The notes beneath the pieces were generated by a model. It did no database searches. It was given only the letters and a program-made list of their open reading frames with translations, and was not told the origin of the DNA. A program made the translations under genes and the position numbers. Of a DNA stretch of 64,000 nucleotides, positions 27,726 through 36,159 are shown in pieces. How positions within the stretch are numbered: the stretch's first letter is position 1; the number at the start of each line of letters is the position of its first letter. The stretch is from Kineobactrum salinum (GTDB lineage Bacteria > Pseudomonadota > Gammaproteobacteria > Pseudomonadales > Halieaceae): positions 3,286,001-3,350,000 of the forward strand of contig NZ_CP048711.1 of NCBI RefSeq assembly GCF_010669285.1. The letters are read 5' to 3'.

Positions 27726-28151
27726 ATGAAACGCTCAGCATCAGCTGTCTGGCGAGGCGGGATCAAGGATGGCAAGGGTAGTATTTCCACCCAGAGTGGC
27801 GTCCTGGAGCAGGTGCGGTACGGCTTCAGCTCCCGCTTCGCCGAGGGCCCCGGAACCAACCCTGAAGAGTTGATCGCGGCGGCGCATGCGGGCTGCTTCA
27901 CGATGGCGGTGTCGGCCCAGCTTGAAGAGGCCGGGATGGTCGCCGACTGCCTCGAAACTACTGCCACCGTTACCCTGGACAAGGTGGAGAATGACTTCAG
28001 GATCAGCGCGGTGCATCTCGTATTGTTCGCCCAGGTACCCGGTGCGGAGCGCCAGGCCTTCGAAACCCTTGTCAATCAGGCCAAGGACACTTGCCCTGTA
28101 TCCCGGGTACTCGATGCCCGGATTACGCTGGAGTGCTCGCTGGAAGCCTGA
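27726..28151 (+). CDS. OsmC/Ohr-family peroxide-resistance protein
   Basis: 141 residues from the ATG at 27726, preceded by GGAGGAG. OsmC-family features are VWRGGIKDGKGSIST, GTNPEELIAAAHAGCFTMA with the first catalytic Cys, and KDTCPVSRVLDA with the second. These thiol peroxidases reduce organic hydroperoxides. The AHAGCFTMAVSAQLEEAG stretch is closer to OsmC than to Ohr. No regulator is adjacent. It is a single gene between the ATPase island and the helicase. Confidence 0.9.
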   Translation: MKRSASAVWRGGIKDGKGSISTQSGVLEQVRYGFSSRFAEGPGTNPEELIAAAHAGCFTMAVSAQLEEAGMVADCLETTATVTLDKVENDFRISAVHLVLFAQVPGAERQAFETLVNQAKDTCPVSRVLDARITLECSLEA

Positions 28152-28180
28152 AGACGGCAGCCCTGTTTGATATCTCCCGG

Positions 28181-28200
28181 GCCGGCATTTTCCTGCCGGC
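28181..28200. terminator. Stem-loop after the OsmC gene
   Basis: GCCGGCA and TGCCGGC form a perfect 7-bp stem with a 6-base loop, 30 bases after the OsmC stop. No T-run follows on the plus strand, so this is an imperfect terminator or a 3'-end stabilising hairpin. Confidence 0.4.
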
Positions 28201-28254
28201 AAAGTCTGTGGCAAACATTCTGGTACAGACTCCTGATCCCTGCGATCATGGCGT

Positions 28255-29631
28255 ATGAACTCCTTCGATGAACTGCCACTGGATCCGGCCCTGCGCGACG
28301 CGGTCGAGCTTGCCGGTTATGTGACGCCCACGCCCATCCAGGCAGGCACCCTGCCCGCAATCCTCGCGGGCCGTGACGTCCTCGCCCAGGCCCCGACAGG
28401 CAGTGGCAAGACCGCGGCCTTTGGCCTGGGCCTGCTGCAACGCCTGGATGTGTCCACAAGCCGTACCCAGGCACTGGTACTGTGCCCGACCCGTGAACTG
28501 GCGGATCAGGTGGCCAGAGAGCTGCGGCGGCTGGCGGTGGGCATCCCCAATGTGAAACTGACCCTGCTGACGGGCGGTATCTCGCCGGGGCCGCAGTTGG
28601 CCTCCCTGGCACATGCGCCGCACATTGTGGTGGGGACTCCGGGCCGGGTGCAGAAAATGCTCCACCAACAGGCCCTGGACCCGGCAGCGATTGCGCTGCT
28701 GGTGCTGGACGAGGCGGACCGCATGCTCGATATGGGGTTCGAGGAGGCGATTCGGGAGATAGTCGACCAATTGCCCGCAAAACGGCAGTCCCTGCTGTTT
28801 TCTGCCACCTGGCCCGCCTCGATCCGCGCCATCGGCCGCAGCGCGTTGCGCGACCCCCTCGAGGTATCAGTGGCAGCCAGTGGTGAGCAGCCCGTGGTGG
28901 AGCAGTGGTTCCATGAGTTGGGGCAACAGGCGGACAAGCCCGCCGCCGTGGCCGGGTTGCTGCTGCAGCACCGGCCCGAGTCCACAGTCGTGTTCTGCAA
29001 TACCAGACGGGATGTCGATGAGCTGGTAGTGGCGCTGGCGCGATTCGGCGTTGTCAGTGCGGCGCTACACGGGGATCTGGAGCAGCGCGAGCGGGATGAA
29101 GTGCTGCTGCGCTTCGCCAATCGCAGCCTCAACGTGCTCGTCGCCAGTGATGTGGCGGCGCGGGGCCTGGATGTGAAAGAGTTGGCCTGCGTGATCAATT
29201 ACGAGCTGCCCGGGGATCCGGACATCTACCTGCACCGGATCGGTCGTACCGCGCGCGCCGGCAGCGGCGGCCTGGCGCTCAACCTGGTCAGCCCGCGTGA
29301 AGCTGCCAGGGTGCTGCAGCTGGAGGATCGCCACGGTCTGCAGCCGCGCTGGGCCGGCGTGAGTCCCGCTGTTGCGGGTGCCAAGCGTATCTCGCCGGCG
29401 GGCATGTCCACATTGCGCATTGAGGCGGGCCGCAGCGATAAACTGCGCCCCGGAGATGTGCTGGGGGCACTGACCGGTCCGGCCGGCCTGGAGGCCGCCA
29501 TGATCGGTAAAATAGACATTTTTCCGAAGCGTGCCTATGTCGCGGTACGCTGCGACCAGGCCCAGAAGGCGCTGGCCGGCTTGCGGGCCGGGGGTATCAA
29601 GGGCCGCAAATTCCGTGTCAGCGCAATGTAG
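28255..29631 (+). CDS. dbpA: ATP-dependent RNA helicase DbpA
   Basis: 458 residues, DEAD-box. Visible motifs are the Q motif (TPTPIQAGTLP), APTGSGKTAAFGLGL, PTRELADQVARE, LVLDEADRMLDMGF, SATWP, VAARGLDV and HRIGRTARAGSGG. The last ~75 residues (LRIEAGRSDKLRPGDVLGAL to GRKFRVSAM) are the DbpA RNA-binding domain that targets helix 92 of 23S rRNA for late 50S assembly. That C-terminal domain is the reason for choosing DbpA over other DEAD helicases. Confidence 0.94.
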   Translation: MNSFDELPLDPALRDAVELAGYVTPTPIQAGTLPAILAGRDVLAQAPTGSGKTAAFGLGLLQRLDVSTSRTQALVLCPTRELADQVARELRRLAVGIPNVKLTLLTGGISPGPQLASLAHAPHIVVGTPGRVQKMLHQQALDPAAIALLVLDEADRMLDMGFEEAIREIVDQLPAKRQSLLFSATWPASIRAIGRSALRDPLEVSVAASGEQPVVEQWFHELGQQADKPAAVAGLLLQHRPESTVVFCNTRRDVDELVVALARFGVVSAALHGDLEQRERDEVLLRFANRSLNVLVASDVAARGLDVKELACVINYELPGDPDIYLHRIGRTARAGSGGLALNLVSPREAARVLQLEDRHGLQPRWAGVSPAVAGAKRISPAGMSTLRIEAGRSDKLRPGDVLGALTGPAGLEAAMIGKIDIFPKRAYVAVRCDQAQKALAGLRAGGIKGRKFRVSAM

Positions 29632-29791
29632 CGCGCTGGCGCAGCTACCATCATCAGCAACTGTTGCCGTTCAGGCTGACATCGTTCGGCAACCCGCACA
29701 GGCCTCAAGCCTGATCACTCGCTGCCGATATTGACAGGTGGCGGGCTGACAAGAGGGCAGCAGTGGCGACCACCCGCTATCGGGAGCAGCA

Positions 29792-31159
29792 ATGGATGAC
29801 GCAGTGGACAACCATGCCACCCTGGTGAGGGAGCAACCTGACGGGAGCGACGATCATCAGGAGCTGCTGCCGGGCACTGTGCTCAACGGCCGCTTCATCA
29901 TAGAACACCTGTTGGGCCGGGGCGGCATGGGCGCGGTATACCGGGCCAGAGATCAGCGCAAGGAAGAGGCGGGGGACCGCCATCCGTGGGTGGCCCTGAA
30001 GGTGCTGTCCCGCCGTTTCCGCGACGATGCCCGCATGGCGGTGGCATTGCAACGCGAGGCCCGCAAGGCACAGGAACTGGCTCACCCGAATATCGCTACG
30101 GTCTACGACTTCGACCGTGACGGTGATGTGGTCTATCTGACCATGGCAGAGCTGGACGGTCAGCCGCTGGACCAGCTTATCGCTGCCAACCCCTCGGGGC
30201 TGTCACGTGCCCAGGCGCTGCCCATTATCAGCGGCCTGTGCCAGGGCCTGGCCTACGCTCACGCCCGCGGCATCATTCATGCGGATTTCAAGCCAGCCAA
30301 TATCTTCGTCACCCAGTCCGGTGAAGTCCGAATTCTCGATTTTGGCATTGCCCGCGCGGTGCCGGTGATCCACGATGGCTCCATGCCCGACAGCGTGAAT
30401 CCGGCCGGGGAAACCCACTTTTATGCCGGTGATCTCAGTGCCCTGACCCCATCCTATGCCGCGCTGGAAACGTTTGCCGGCGAGGAGAGTTATCCGGCGG
30501 ATGACGTCTATGCGCTCGCCATCGTGTGTTACCAGGTGCTGACGGGCAGGCACCCCTTCGACAGCATGCCGGCGCCGGAGGCCGCACGCCGGCGGCTCAG
30601 GCCACGTCCGGTGAGAGGGCTGCGGCGCCATGAATGGCGGTCCATCAAGCGGGGTCTCGCCTTTGAGCGCAACGGACGGCCGCGGGATGCTGCAGCCTTC
30701 CTGCGCGCCTTCAAGGGCACGTCACGGCTGCAGGTGGCCGCCGGTATTGCTGTCGCGGCAGGTTTGCTGGTGCTGGGCTGGGAGGGGTACAAGGAGTGGG
30801 ACCATCGCTCCCGCCTCGCTCCGGCTATTGCCTTCGATCAACTGGCCCAGGAAAAGCGGCGCCAGATCGAGCATCTGCTGGACGAAAGTATCGTGTTGCG
30901 CTATGAGAATGACCGGACCACAGCGCTCGCCCGGTATCGCGAGGCCTATGCGCTGCATCCCCGCAACCGCTGGGTAACCGACGAGATGGAGGAAGTGCTG
31001 CAGGAAATGAGTGCCGCGGTGCTCGACCTGCCCACCGATACAGTGGCAATCCGGGAACTGCTCGCGCAGGTGGAGCAGGTGATGGCTACCGATGCCTTCC
31101 TGGCCAGCAGGGAAGAACTGCTGGAACTGAGACAGGCCTTGCGGCGCGCCCTGGACTGA
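29792..31159 (+). CDS. Serine/threonine protein kinase, membrane-anchored
   Basis: 455 residues. The Hanks-type kinase domain (about 35-285) has the glycine loop LLGRGGMGAVYRARD, catalytic Lys in VALKVLSRRF, catalytic loop HADFKPANIFV and DFGIARAV. The usual HRD arginine is Ala, a non-RD kinase, so activation-loop phosphorylation may not control it. One membrane helix (VAAGIAVAAGLLVLGW, about 316-332) is followed by a ~120-residue extracytoplasmic part with a TPR-like helical repeat (ARYREAYALHPRNRWV). The nearby genes give no hint of its targets. Confidence 0.9.
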   Translation: MDDAVDNHATLVREQPDGSDDHQELLPGTVLNGRFIIEHLLGRGGMGAVYRARDQRKEEAGDRHPWVALKVLSRRFRDDARMAVALQREARKAQELAHPNIATVYDFDRDGDVVYLTMAELDGQPLDQLIAANPSGLSRAQALPIISGLCQGLAYAHARGIIHADFKPANIFVTQSGEVRILDFGIARAVPVIHDGSMPDSVNPAGETHFYAGDLSALTPSYAALETFAGEESYPADDVYALAIVCYQVLTGRHPFDSMPAPEAARRRLRPRPVRGLRRHEWRSIKRGLAFERNGRPRDAAAFLRAFKGTSRLQVAAGIAVAAGLLVLGWEGYKEWDHRSRLAPAIAFDQLAQEKRRQIEHLLDESIVLRYENDRTTALARYREAYALHPRNRWVTDEMEEVLQEMSAAVLDLPTDTVAIRELLAQVEQVMATDAFLASREELLELRQALRRALD

Positions 31160-31173
31160 CGCCGGCCACAGGC

Positions 31174-31202
31174 TTGTTGTTGTCATCGTCCGGGTCTATA
31201 GT
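31174..31202 (+). promoter_or_regulatory. Probable sigma70 promoter of the AI-2E permease gene
   Basis: TTGTTG (31174-31179) and TATAGT (31197-31202) are separated by exactly 17 bases, just after the kinase stop and 28 bases before the ATG at 31231. This fits a short-leader promoter. Confidence 0.45.
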
Positions 31203-31230
31203 CGGGCCATATTTTTTTGCTGGCATCGCT

Positions 31231-32325
31231 ATGGCTGAAAGAAAACTTGAGCAACGCTCCTTCCTGCTCTGCCTGGTTGCGGTCACTGGTCTGTTCCTGC
31301 TGTTGCTGAAACCCTTCTTCGCGCCGGTGCTGTGGGCCTGTGTCATTGCGGTGCTGTTCCACCCCATGCAGCTGCGGCTGCAGCGCGCCTGGGGTGACCG
31401 TCCCAACCTGATAGCGCTGACGACCCTGCTCGCCTGCGTGGTGCTGCTGGTGATTCCCGTATTGGGGGTACTGGCTTCGTTCCTGCAGCAGGGGCTTGCG
31501 CTGTACCAGCAGATAGATGAGGGCGACATCCAGCCAGGCCAGTATGTCGACCAGATTCGCAGTGCGTTTCCCGCCCTCCAGGCATTGCTGGATCGTTTCG
31601 GTATCGACATGGAAAAGCTGCGCTCCGCTGCGACTGGCGCGGTCGTGGCCAGCAGCCGTTTCCTGGCCCAGAATGCGCTGGCGGTGGGGCAGAGTACCTT
31701 TGGCTTCTTTCTCAAGCTCGCGTTGATGTTGTACGTAGCCTATTTTCTGTTGCGCGACGGCAGCCGCCTGACCACGGCGCTGGTGGATGCCCTGCCGCTG
31801 GGAGATGAGCGCGAACGCCTGCTGTTCCGCAAGTTTGCCGAAGTCACCCGCGCCACCGTCAAGGGCAATCTGCTGGTGGCGATGGTTCAGGGCGCCCTGG
31901 GGGGCCTGATCTTCTGGATTCTGGGGTTGCCGGCACCGTTGTTATGGGGTGTGGTGATGGCCATCCTGTCCCTGATTCCAGCCGTTGGTGCGGGCCTGGT
32001 CTGGCTGCCCGCAGCGATTTACCTGTACGCCGTGGGGGAGTGGACTTCGGCCACGGTGATGCTGGCTTACGGCATCACCGTCATCGGTTTGGCGGACAAC
32101 GTGCTGCGGCCGATCCTGGTGGGCCGCGACACCAAGCTGCCCGACTGGATGGTACTGCTGTCCACGCTGGGCGGCCTGGCCATGTTCGGCATCAATGGCT
32201 TTGTTGTCGGCCCGTTGATTGCGGTGTTGTTCATTGCCTTCTGGCAGATATTCAGCCGCGAATTCAACGAGCCGACTTCGGTTTCCGACCAGCAGCAGCT
32301 CGCCTCGCCCGAGACAGCGGAATAG
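31231..32325 (+). CDS. AI-2E transporter family (PF01594-type) membrane protein
   Basis: 364 residues with 7-8 membrane helices. Family blocks are FFAPVLWACVIAVLFHP near the N-terminus, the amphipathic middle (PAQ-like residues 95-140), LMLYVAYFLLRDG, and GIPAxxxWGVVMAILSLIPAVGAGLVWLP-like and GLADNVLRPILVG segments. The family name comes from an autoinducer-2 export proposal; other members act as Na+ (Li+)/H+ antiporters or are unknown, so no substrate is claimed. The ATG at 31231 follows a good promoter. A TTG at 31174 would fall inside that promoter. Confidence 0.88.
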   Translation: MAERKLEQRSFLLCLVAVTGLFLLLLKPFFAPVLWACVIAVLFHPMQLRLQRAWGDRPNLIALTTLLACVVLLVIPVLGVLASFLQQGLALYQQIDEGDIQPGQYVDQIRSAFPALQALLDRFGIDMEKLRSAATGAVVASSRFLAQNALAVGQSTFGFFLKLALMLYVAYFLLRDGSRLTTALVDALPLGDERERLLFRKFAEVTRATVKGNLLVAMVQGALGGLIFWILGLPAPLLWGVVMAILSLIPAVGAGLVWLPAAIYLYAVGEWTSATVMLAYGITVIGLADNVLRPILVGRDTKLPDWMVLLSTLGGLAMFGINGFVVGPLIAVLFIAFWQIFSREFNEPTSVSDQQQLASPETAE

Positions 32326-32346
32326 GATAGAACCTTCCCCTCGCTC

Positions 32347-32386
32347 GGTCACGCGGCTAGTATTCACTGCCCGCGTGGCCTTTTTT
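32347..32386 (+). terminator. Rho-independent terminator after the AI-2E permease gene
   Basis: GGTCACGCGG (32347-32356) pairs with CCGCGTGGCC (32371-32380), with one T-G pair, around a 14-base loop. Six T residues follow (32381-32386). It ends the permease transcript and also sits at the convergent end of the SDR gene. Confidence 0.8.
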
Positions 32387-32392
32387 CTTTCG

Positions 32393-33172
32393 CTACAGGG
32401 ACCGCACCAGATGGCCGCCATCAACCGGCAGTGCCACACCGTTGATGAAGGAGCCCGCATCACTGGCCAGCAACAGTAGCGGCAGGCTCAGTTCATCCAT
32501 CTGGCCGAGGCGGCGAGGCGGTATTTTGTGGAGGTATTCGCGGCCTTTCTCCGAGCGGAAAAAATCACTGTTGATTTCGGTTTCGAAGTAGCCCGGGCAC
32601 AGCGCATTGACCCGGATGCCGTGACGCCAGAGCTCCAGCGCCGAGTTCCTGGTCAACTGCACCACGCCAGCCTTGGCGGTGGCGTAGAGGCTGTTGTTGA
32701 CGCCGGGGTGCAGGCCCAGGATGGAGGCAATATTGACAATGCTGCCGCCGACCCCGGCCCGCAGCATGCGTTCGGTAGCCTGGCGCGATACCCGCCATAC
32801 CGCCTTCAGGTTGGTATCGACGATGAAGTCCCACTGTTCTTCGGTACTGTCCGCGAACCGGGCGGGATCGGCCACGCCGGCGTTGTTGATCACTACCGTG
32901 ATCGTCCCATGCGCCTGCTCCACCCGGTCGAATGCCGCGGCAATCGAGGCCGCGTCATTCACATCCATGGCGACGGCCATTGCCTGGCCACCCTCTTGCC
33001 GGATGGCCTCCACCAGGGAATCCAGCCGCTCCAACCGTCTTGCCGCCGCGACGACGGTGGCACCAGCCCGTGCCAGTACTTTTGCGAAATGGGCGCCAAG
33101 CCCGCTGGAGGCACCGGTAACCAGGCTTATCCGGCCCGACAGGTCCAGCGCATCCTTCATGGTGTCATGCAT
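32393..33172 (-). CDS. Short-chain dehydrogenase/reductase (SDR)
   Basis: 259 residues from the ATG at 33172 (MHDTMKDALDLSGRISLVTG); an ATG four codons later is also possible. Classical SDR features are TGASSGLGAHFAKVLARAG, DVND, NNAGVADPARF, SIVNIASILG, the catalytic YATAKAG, and a substrate-loop LCPGYFETEINSDFF. The cofactor loop AARRLERL suggests NADP(H), but this is not certain. Substrate unknown. It is divergent from the DMT permease, with a long regulatory region between. Confidence 0.9.
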   Translation of the reverse strand: MHDTMKDALDLSGRISLVTGASSGLGAHFAKVLARAGATVVAAARRLERLDSLVEAIRQEGGQAMAVAMDVNDAASIAAAFDRVEQAHGTITVVINNAGVADPARFADSTEEQWDFIVDTNLKAVWRVSRQATERMLRAGVGGSIVNIASILGLHPGVNNSLYATAKAGVVQLTRNSALELWRHGIRVNALCPGYFETEINSDFFRSEKGREYLHKIPPRRLGQMDELSLPLLLLASDAGSFINGVALPVDGGHLVRSL

Positions 33173-33325
33173 GGTCGAGAAACTCACAGCGCCGATTTCC
33201 GGCAACGGCGAGGGATTATGAAAGAAGAGGCGGCATGAGTCCAATGCCGGGAGCGGCCGCCTCGCTGTGTAAAAATACCGCGGAACGGGTTTCCCGCTTG
33301 CAGTTTCGGGTCTGGATGGGCAAGC

Positions 33326-33355
33326 TTGGCGCTGGCGTAAATAGCGCCGTATATT
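33326..33355 (+). promoter_or_regulatory. Promoter with overlapping inverted repeat, upstream of the leader region
   Basis: TTGGCG (33326-33331) and TATATT (33350-33355) are spaced by 18 bases. A perfect inverted repeat GGCGCT (33328-33333) / AGCGCC (33343-33348) lies across the -35 box and spacer, as for a repressor site. Transcription would start near 33362, just before the leader peptide. Confidence 0.45.
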
Positions 33356-33380
33356 CATTGCTTTGAGACCAGCATCAATC

Positions 33381-33485
33381 ATGCCCTCTGCCAGCCTCAT
33401 CATGCAACCCGTGCGCCGTGTGCCCTTTCACGCGGTGCGGCTGCGTGTATGGCCATGGTTGCGGCGGGTGGAGCGAGCTGAGTAA
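33381..33485 (+). CDS. Putative leader peptide with closely spaced Trp codons (attenuator)
   Basis: A short open frame of 34 codons (or 27 from the ATG at 33402) ends at the TAA 33483-33485. It is Arg-rich and contains W-P-W: TGG codons at 33450 and 33456, the only Trp codons in it. Directly after the second TGG, TTGCGGC (33459-33465) can pair with GCCGCAG (33506-33512), the 5' arm of the downstream terminator, as an antiterminator would. No strong ribosome site is seen before either ATG. The frame is supported by its place between a promoter and a terminator rather than by family similarity. Confidence 0.45.
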   Translation: MPSASLIMQPVRRVPFHAVRLRVWPWLRRVERAE

Positions 33486-33504
33486 TTGAAGCGAGTTTTA
33501 CCAA

Positions 33505-33535
33505 GGCCGCAGCGCTTTTGCCCTGCGGCCTTTTT
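33505..33535 (+). terminator. Rho-independent terminator ahead of the DMT permease gene
   Basis: GGCCGCAG (33505-33512) and CTGCGGCC (33523-33530) form a perfect 8-bp stem with a 10-base loop, followed by TTTTTG. It lies 20 bases after the leader-peptide stop and 85 bases before the permease start. No upstream full-size gene points at it, so it probably acts as an attenuator. Confidence 0.75.
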
Positions 33536-33578
33536 GTTTGTGACCACAGGTGACTGAGGCACTGCGACCCTCACTGAC

Positions 33579-33610
33579 TAGGGCCATGTTAATAGTGTGA
33601 ACAGGCCCTA
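33579..33610. promoter_or_regulatory. Inverted repeat at the DMT permease ribosome site
   Basis: TAGGGCC (33579-33585) and GGCCCTA (33604-33610) form an inverted repeat, extended inwards by TGTT/AACA with one unpaired base. The right arm ends exactly where the AGGAG ribosome site (33611-33615) begins. A hairpin here in the mRNA, or a DNA-bound protein, could affect expression of the permease. Confidence 0.4.
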
Positions 33611-33619
33611 AGGAGAAGG

Positions 33620-34537
33620 ATGCTCATGCACATCCCCCTGGCCTATCTGGCGGTTGTCCTGATCTGGTCGACCACCCCGCTCGCCATCGTCTGGAGCGGC
33701 GAAACCATACACCCGGTGCTGGCCGCCTGGGTGCGCATGGCGCTGGCCGCATTGCTGGGCTGGTTGCTGCTGCGGGTGCTGCGAGTGCCGCTGCTGTGGC
33801 GCGGAACAGCCCTGCGCGGCTATTGCTACGCGCTGATCGGGGTCTATGGCGCCCTCTGCCTGAGTTACATCGCCGCCAGGCAGGTGCCGTCGGGGCTGAT
33901 CTCCGTGCTGTTCGGGCTGTCGCCCATCCTGTCGGCACTGTTTGCCCAATGGCTCGCTGATGAACCGCCCATGCCGCTCTATCGCTGGTTTGCCTGTGCG
34001 CTCGCGCTGGCCGGCCTGGCCAGCATTTTCGTCGGCGACGTGGCCATCAGGGCGGATATGCTGGCCGGGGTGTCGATGCTGCTGGTCGCCGTCATGCTGC
34101 ACAGCTACAGTGCGGTGATGGTGAAGAAGACGGCCTCGCCAGCCCACCCGCTGGCCCAAACGGTGGGCACGCTGATCCTGAGCCAGCCCTTCTTTGCGGT
34201 GACCTGGCTGCTAATGGATGGCAGTCTGCCCCAGTTGCACTGGGATTCGGCCTCCCCCTGGGCCGTGCTCTACCTGGCCCTGTTCGGCTCACTGCTGGGC
34301 TTCGTCAGTTACTATCATGTGTTGCATCACCTCAACGTCAGCACGGTGGCACTGGTCACGCTGATTACGCCCGTGTTCGCCCTGCTGCTCGGATACGGGC
34401 TGAATGACGAGACAATCTCACCGGCGTTGATCCTTGGCAGTGCGCTGATCCTTACAGGGCTGGGGATATTCTTTTTTGGCCCCAGACTGGCTGCGCGATG
34501 GAGAGCCCGCGCGGTCGAAAAGCGTGGGATTACATGA
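33620..34537 (+). CDS. EamA-type drug/metabolite transporter (DMT superfamily)
   Basis: 305 residues with ten membrane helices in two EamA repeats (LAYLAVVLIWSTTPLAIVWSG opens the first; MLLVAVMLHSYSAVMVKK opens the second). The family exports small metabolites and amino acids. The start at 33620 has AGGAG at 4-base spacing; a second ATG at 33626 has better spacing to GAAGG and cannot be excluded. If the upstream attenuator is real, tryptophan or a Trp-linked metabolite is a reasonable substrate guess. Confidence 0.88.
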   Translation: MLMHIPLAYLAVVLIWSTTPLAIVWSGETIHPVLAAWVRMALAALLGWLLLRVLRVPLLWRGTALRGYCYALIGVYGALCLSYIAARQVPSGLISVLFGLSPILSALFAQWLADEPPMPLYRWFACALALAGLASIFVGDVAIRADMLAGVSMLLVAVMLHSYSAVMVKKTASPAHPLAQTVGTLILSQPFFAVTWLLMDGSLPQLHWDSASPWAVLYLALFGSLLGFVSYYHVLHHLNVSTVALVTLITPVFALLLGYGLNDETISPALILGSALILTGLGIFFFGPRLAARWRARAVEKRGIT

Positions 34538-34677
34538 CATGAAACGCGCTGCGTTGCTGCCACCCGAAGACTCATCATGCTGGCCGGGTGTGACACGAGC
34601 TGCTACTATCTGGCGCTTTGTTTTTTGTGGGGATTGTTGAAGCAACGCAACGCCTCTGGATCTTGCGGGAGTAAACC

Positions 34678-36159
34678 GTGATTATCGATTTGGCAGATGA
34701 AGCGGCCGCGCCGGGGGATCAGGTCGCAAATGTCTGTGTGGTGGGCGCCGGTCCCGCTGGTATCAGTTTGGCGCTGGAGCTGGCGCGCGCCCGTCCCGAC
34801 TGGCATATCCTGCTGGTGGAGGCGGGCGGTCCGGACAATGCCAGCGATCGTGAGAAGGACATCTACCGGGTGACCCCGGTGGGAAAGAGCTATTCAGTGC
34901 TGGAGATTTCGCGGCGCCGCAAGCTGGGCGGGACCTCGGCTCACTGGGGCGGCTGGAGCAAGCCGCTGGACGCCACCGACTTCGAAAGCAACCCTGGCTG
35001 GGATGTGCCGGCCTGGCCGTTCGGCCCGGAAGAACTGGCGCCCTGGGTGCCGCGGGCGCTGGCCTGGACTGATATCGAAGGGGATTTCTTCAGCGTTGAT
35101 CCGCTGCGCCAGCGGCACGAAGAGAAACTGCTGTCACTGGGCGCGCAGTCACGGCTGGGTGAGCATCTGTTCCGGTTCAGTCCGCCGACCCGGTTCGGTG
35201 ACCGCTATCGTGATGACCTCGCCGCCCAGGAGAATCTGAGCTGCCTGTTGCACGCCAATCTCTACCAGTTGTCGCGCAAGGGCGACCGGATTACCGGCGC
35301 CCGGGTTCGTTCGCTGGATGGCGCTTCCGTTCACATTACCGCCGACCGCTTTGTGCTGGCCCTGGGCGGCATGGAGACGACCCGCTATTTACTCAACCTG
35401 CGCGGGGACGAAGCCGCTGACGGGGACGGTATCCATTCCCCGCACCTGGGACGCTACTTCGCCGACCACTACGGCTTGCGGCCGGGCGTAGTGCTGGCCC
35501 GGGAAGGTCTCCGGTACCACCGTTTTGGCGATGACTCCGGCCCTGTGATGCCGGTGTTGACGTTCTCGGCAAGCGATATTCGCCAACACGGCCACCACAA
35601 CTGCTGCATGATGCTGCATGCCCGCAGCGAGGACGATTCACTGCTGGCGTCCTACGGCGGGTCCGCGGCGCTGGGCTTTGCCGGGGGCGGGGACTACTGG
35701 CACTACCGGGTGCAGATGATCATTGAACCGCGCCCCAATCCGGCCAGTACCCTGACCCTGACCGAGGAGCGCTGTGAACTGGGGCTGCGCCGGATGCAAC
35801 TGGCGTGGCAGCCCCATCCCGCGGATTTTGACTCGGCCTACGCACTGTTCAGCACTCTGGGAGAGGAACTCGGTCGCACGGGCCTGGGGCGCTCCCGGCT
35901 GGCCAAACCGGATTCGGCGGAGGTGCGCCAGAATGTCTCCGGCGCCTGCCATCACCTGGGTACTACCCGTATGGCCGCCCGCAGCGAAGATGGCGTGGTC
36001 GACCCCGACCTGAAGGTCTACGGTACTGCCAATCTGTATGTGGCCAGCTCCTCTGTCTTTCCACGCTACGGCTACGCCAACCCGACCCTGACCATCATCG
36101 CGCTGGCGGCGCGGCTGGCACGGCACCTGGCGGGTAATGGGGCGGGAGCAGCAACATGA
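34678..36159 (+). CDS. GMC-family FAD-dependent oxidoreductase
   Basis: 493 residues from a GTG preceded by GGGAG. The FAD-binding N-terminus VCVVGAGPAGISLALELA is followed by VEAGG, then KLGGTSAHWGGWSKP and FVLALGGMETTRYLL. The C-terminal GMC domain has ACHHLGTTRMA with the catalytic-site His, and GYANPTLTIIALAARLARHL. The family oxidises alcohols, sugars or polyols. There is no signal peptide. The stop overlaps the start of the Tat-signal protein gene (ATGA), suggesting a complex in which the partner could carry the enzyme across the membrane (inference by analogy with other GMC dehydrogenases with Tat-exported small subunits). Confidence 0.9.
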   Translation: MIIDLADEAAAPGDQVANVCVVGAGPAGISLALELARARPDWHILLVEAGGPDNASDREKDIYRVTPVGKSYSVLEISRRRKLGGTSAHWGGWSKPLDATDFESNPGWDVPAWPFGPEELAPWVPRALAWTDIEGDFFSVDPLRQRHEEKLLSLGAQSRLGEHLFRFSPPTRFGDRYRDDLAAQENLSCLLHANLYQLSRKGDRITGARVRSLDGASVHITADRFVLALGGMETTRYLLNLRGDEAADGDGIHSPHLGRYFADHYGLRPGVVLAREGLRYHRFGDDSGPVMPVLTFSASDIRQHGHHNCCMMLHARSEDDSLLASYGGSAALGFAGGGDYWHYRVQMIIEPRPNPASTLTLTEERCELGLRRMQLAWQPHPADFDSAYALFSTLGEELGRTGLGRSRLAKPDSAEVRQNVSGACHHLGTTRMAARSEDGVVDPDLKVYGTANLYVASSSVFPRYGYANPTLTIIALAARLARHLAGNGAGAAT

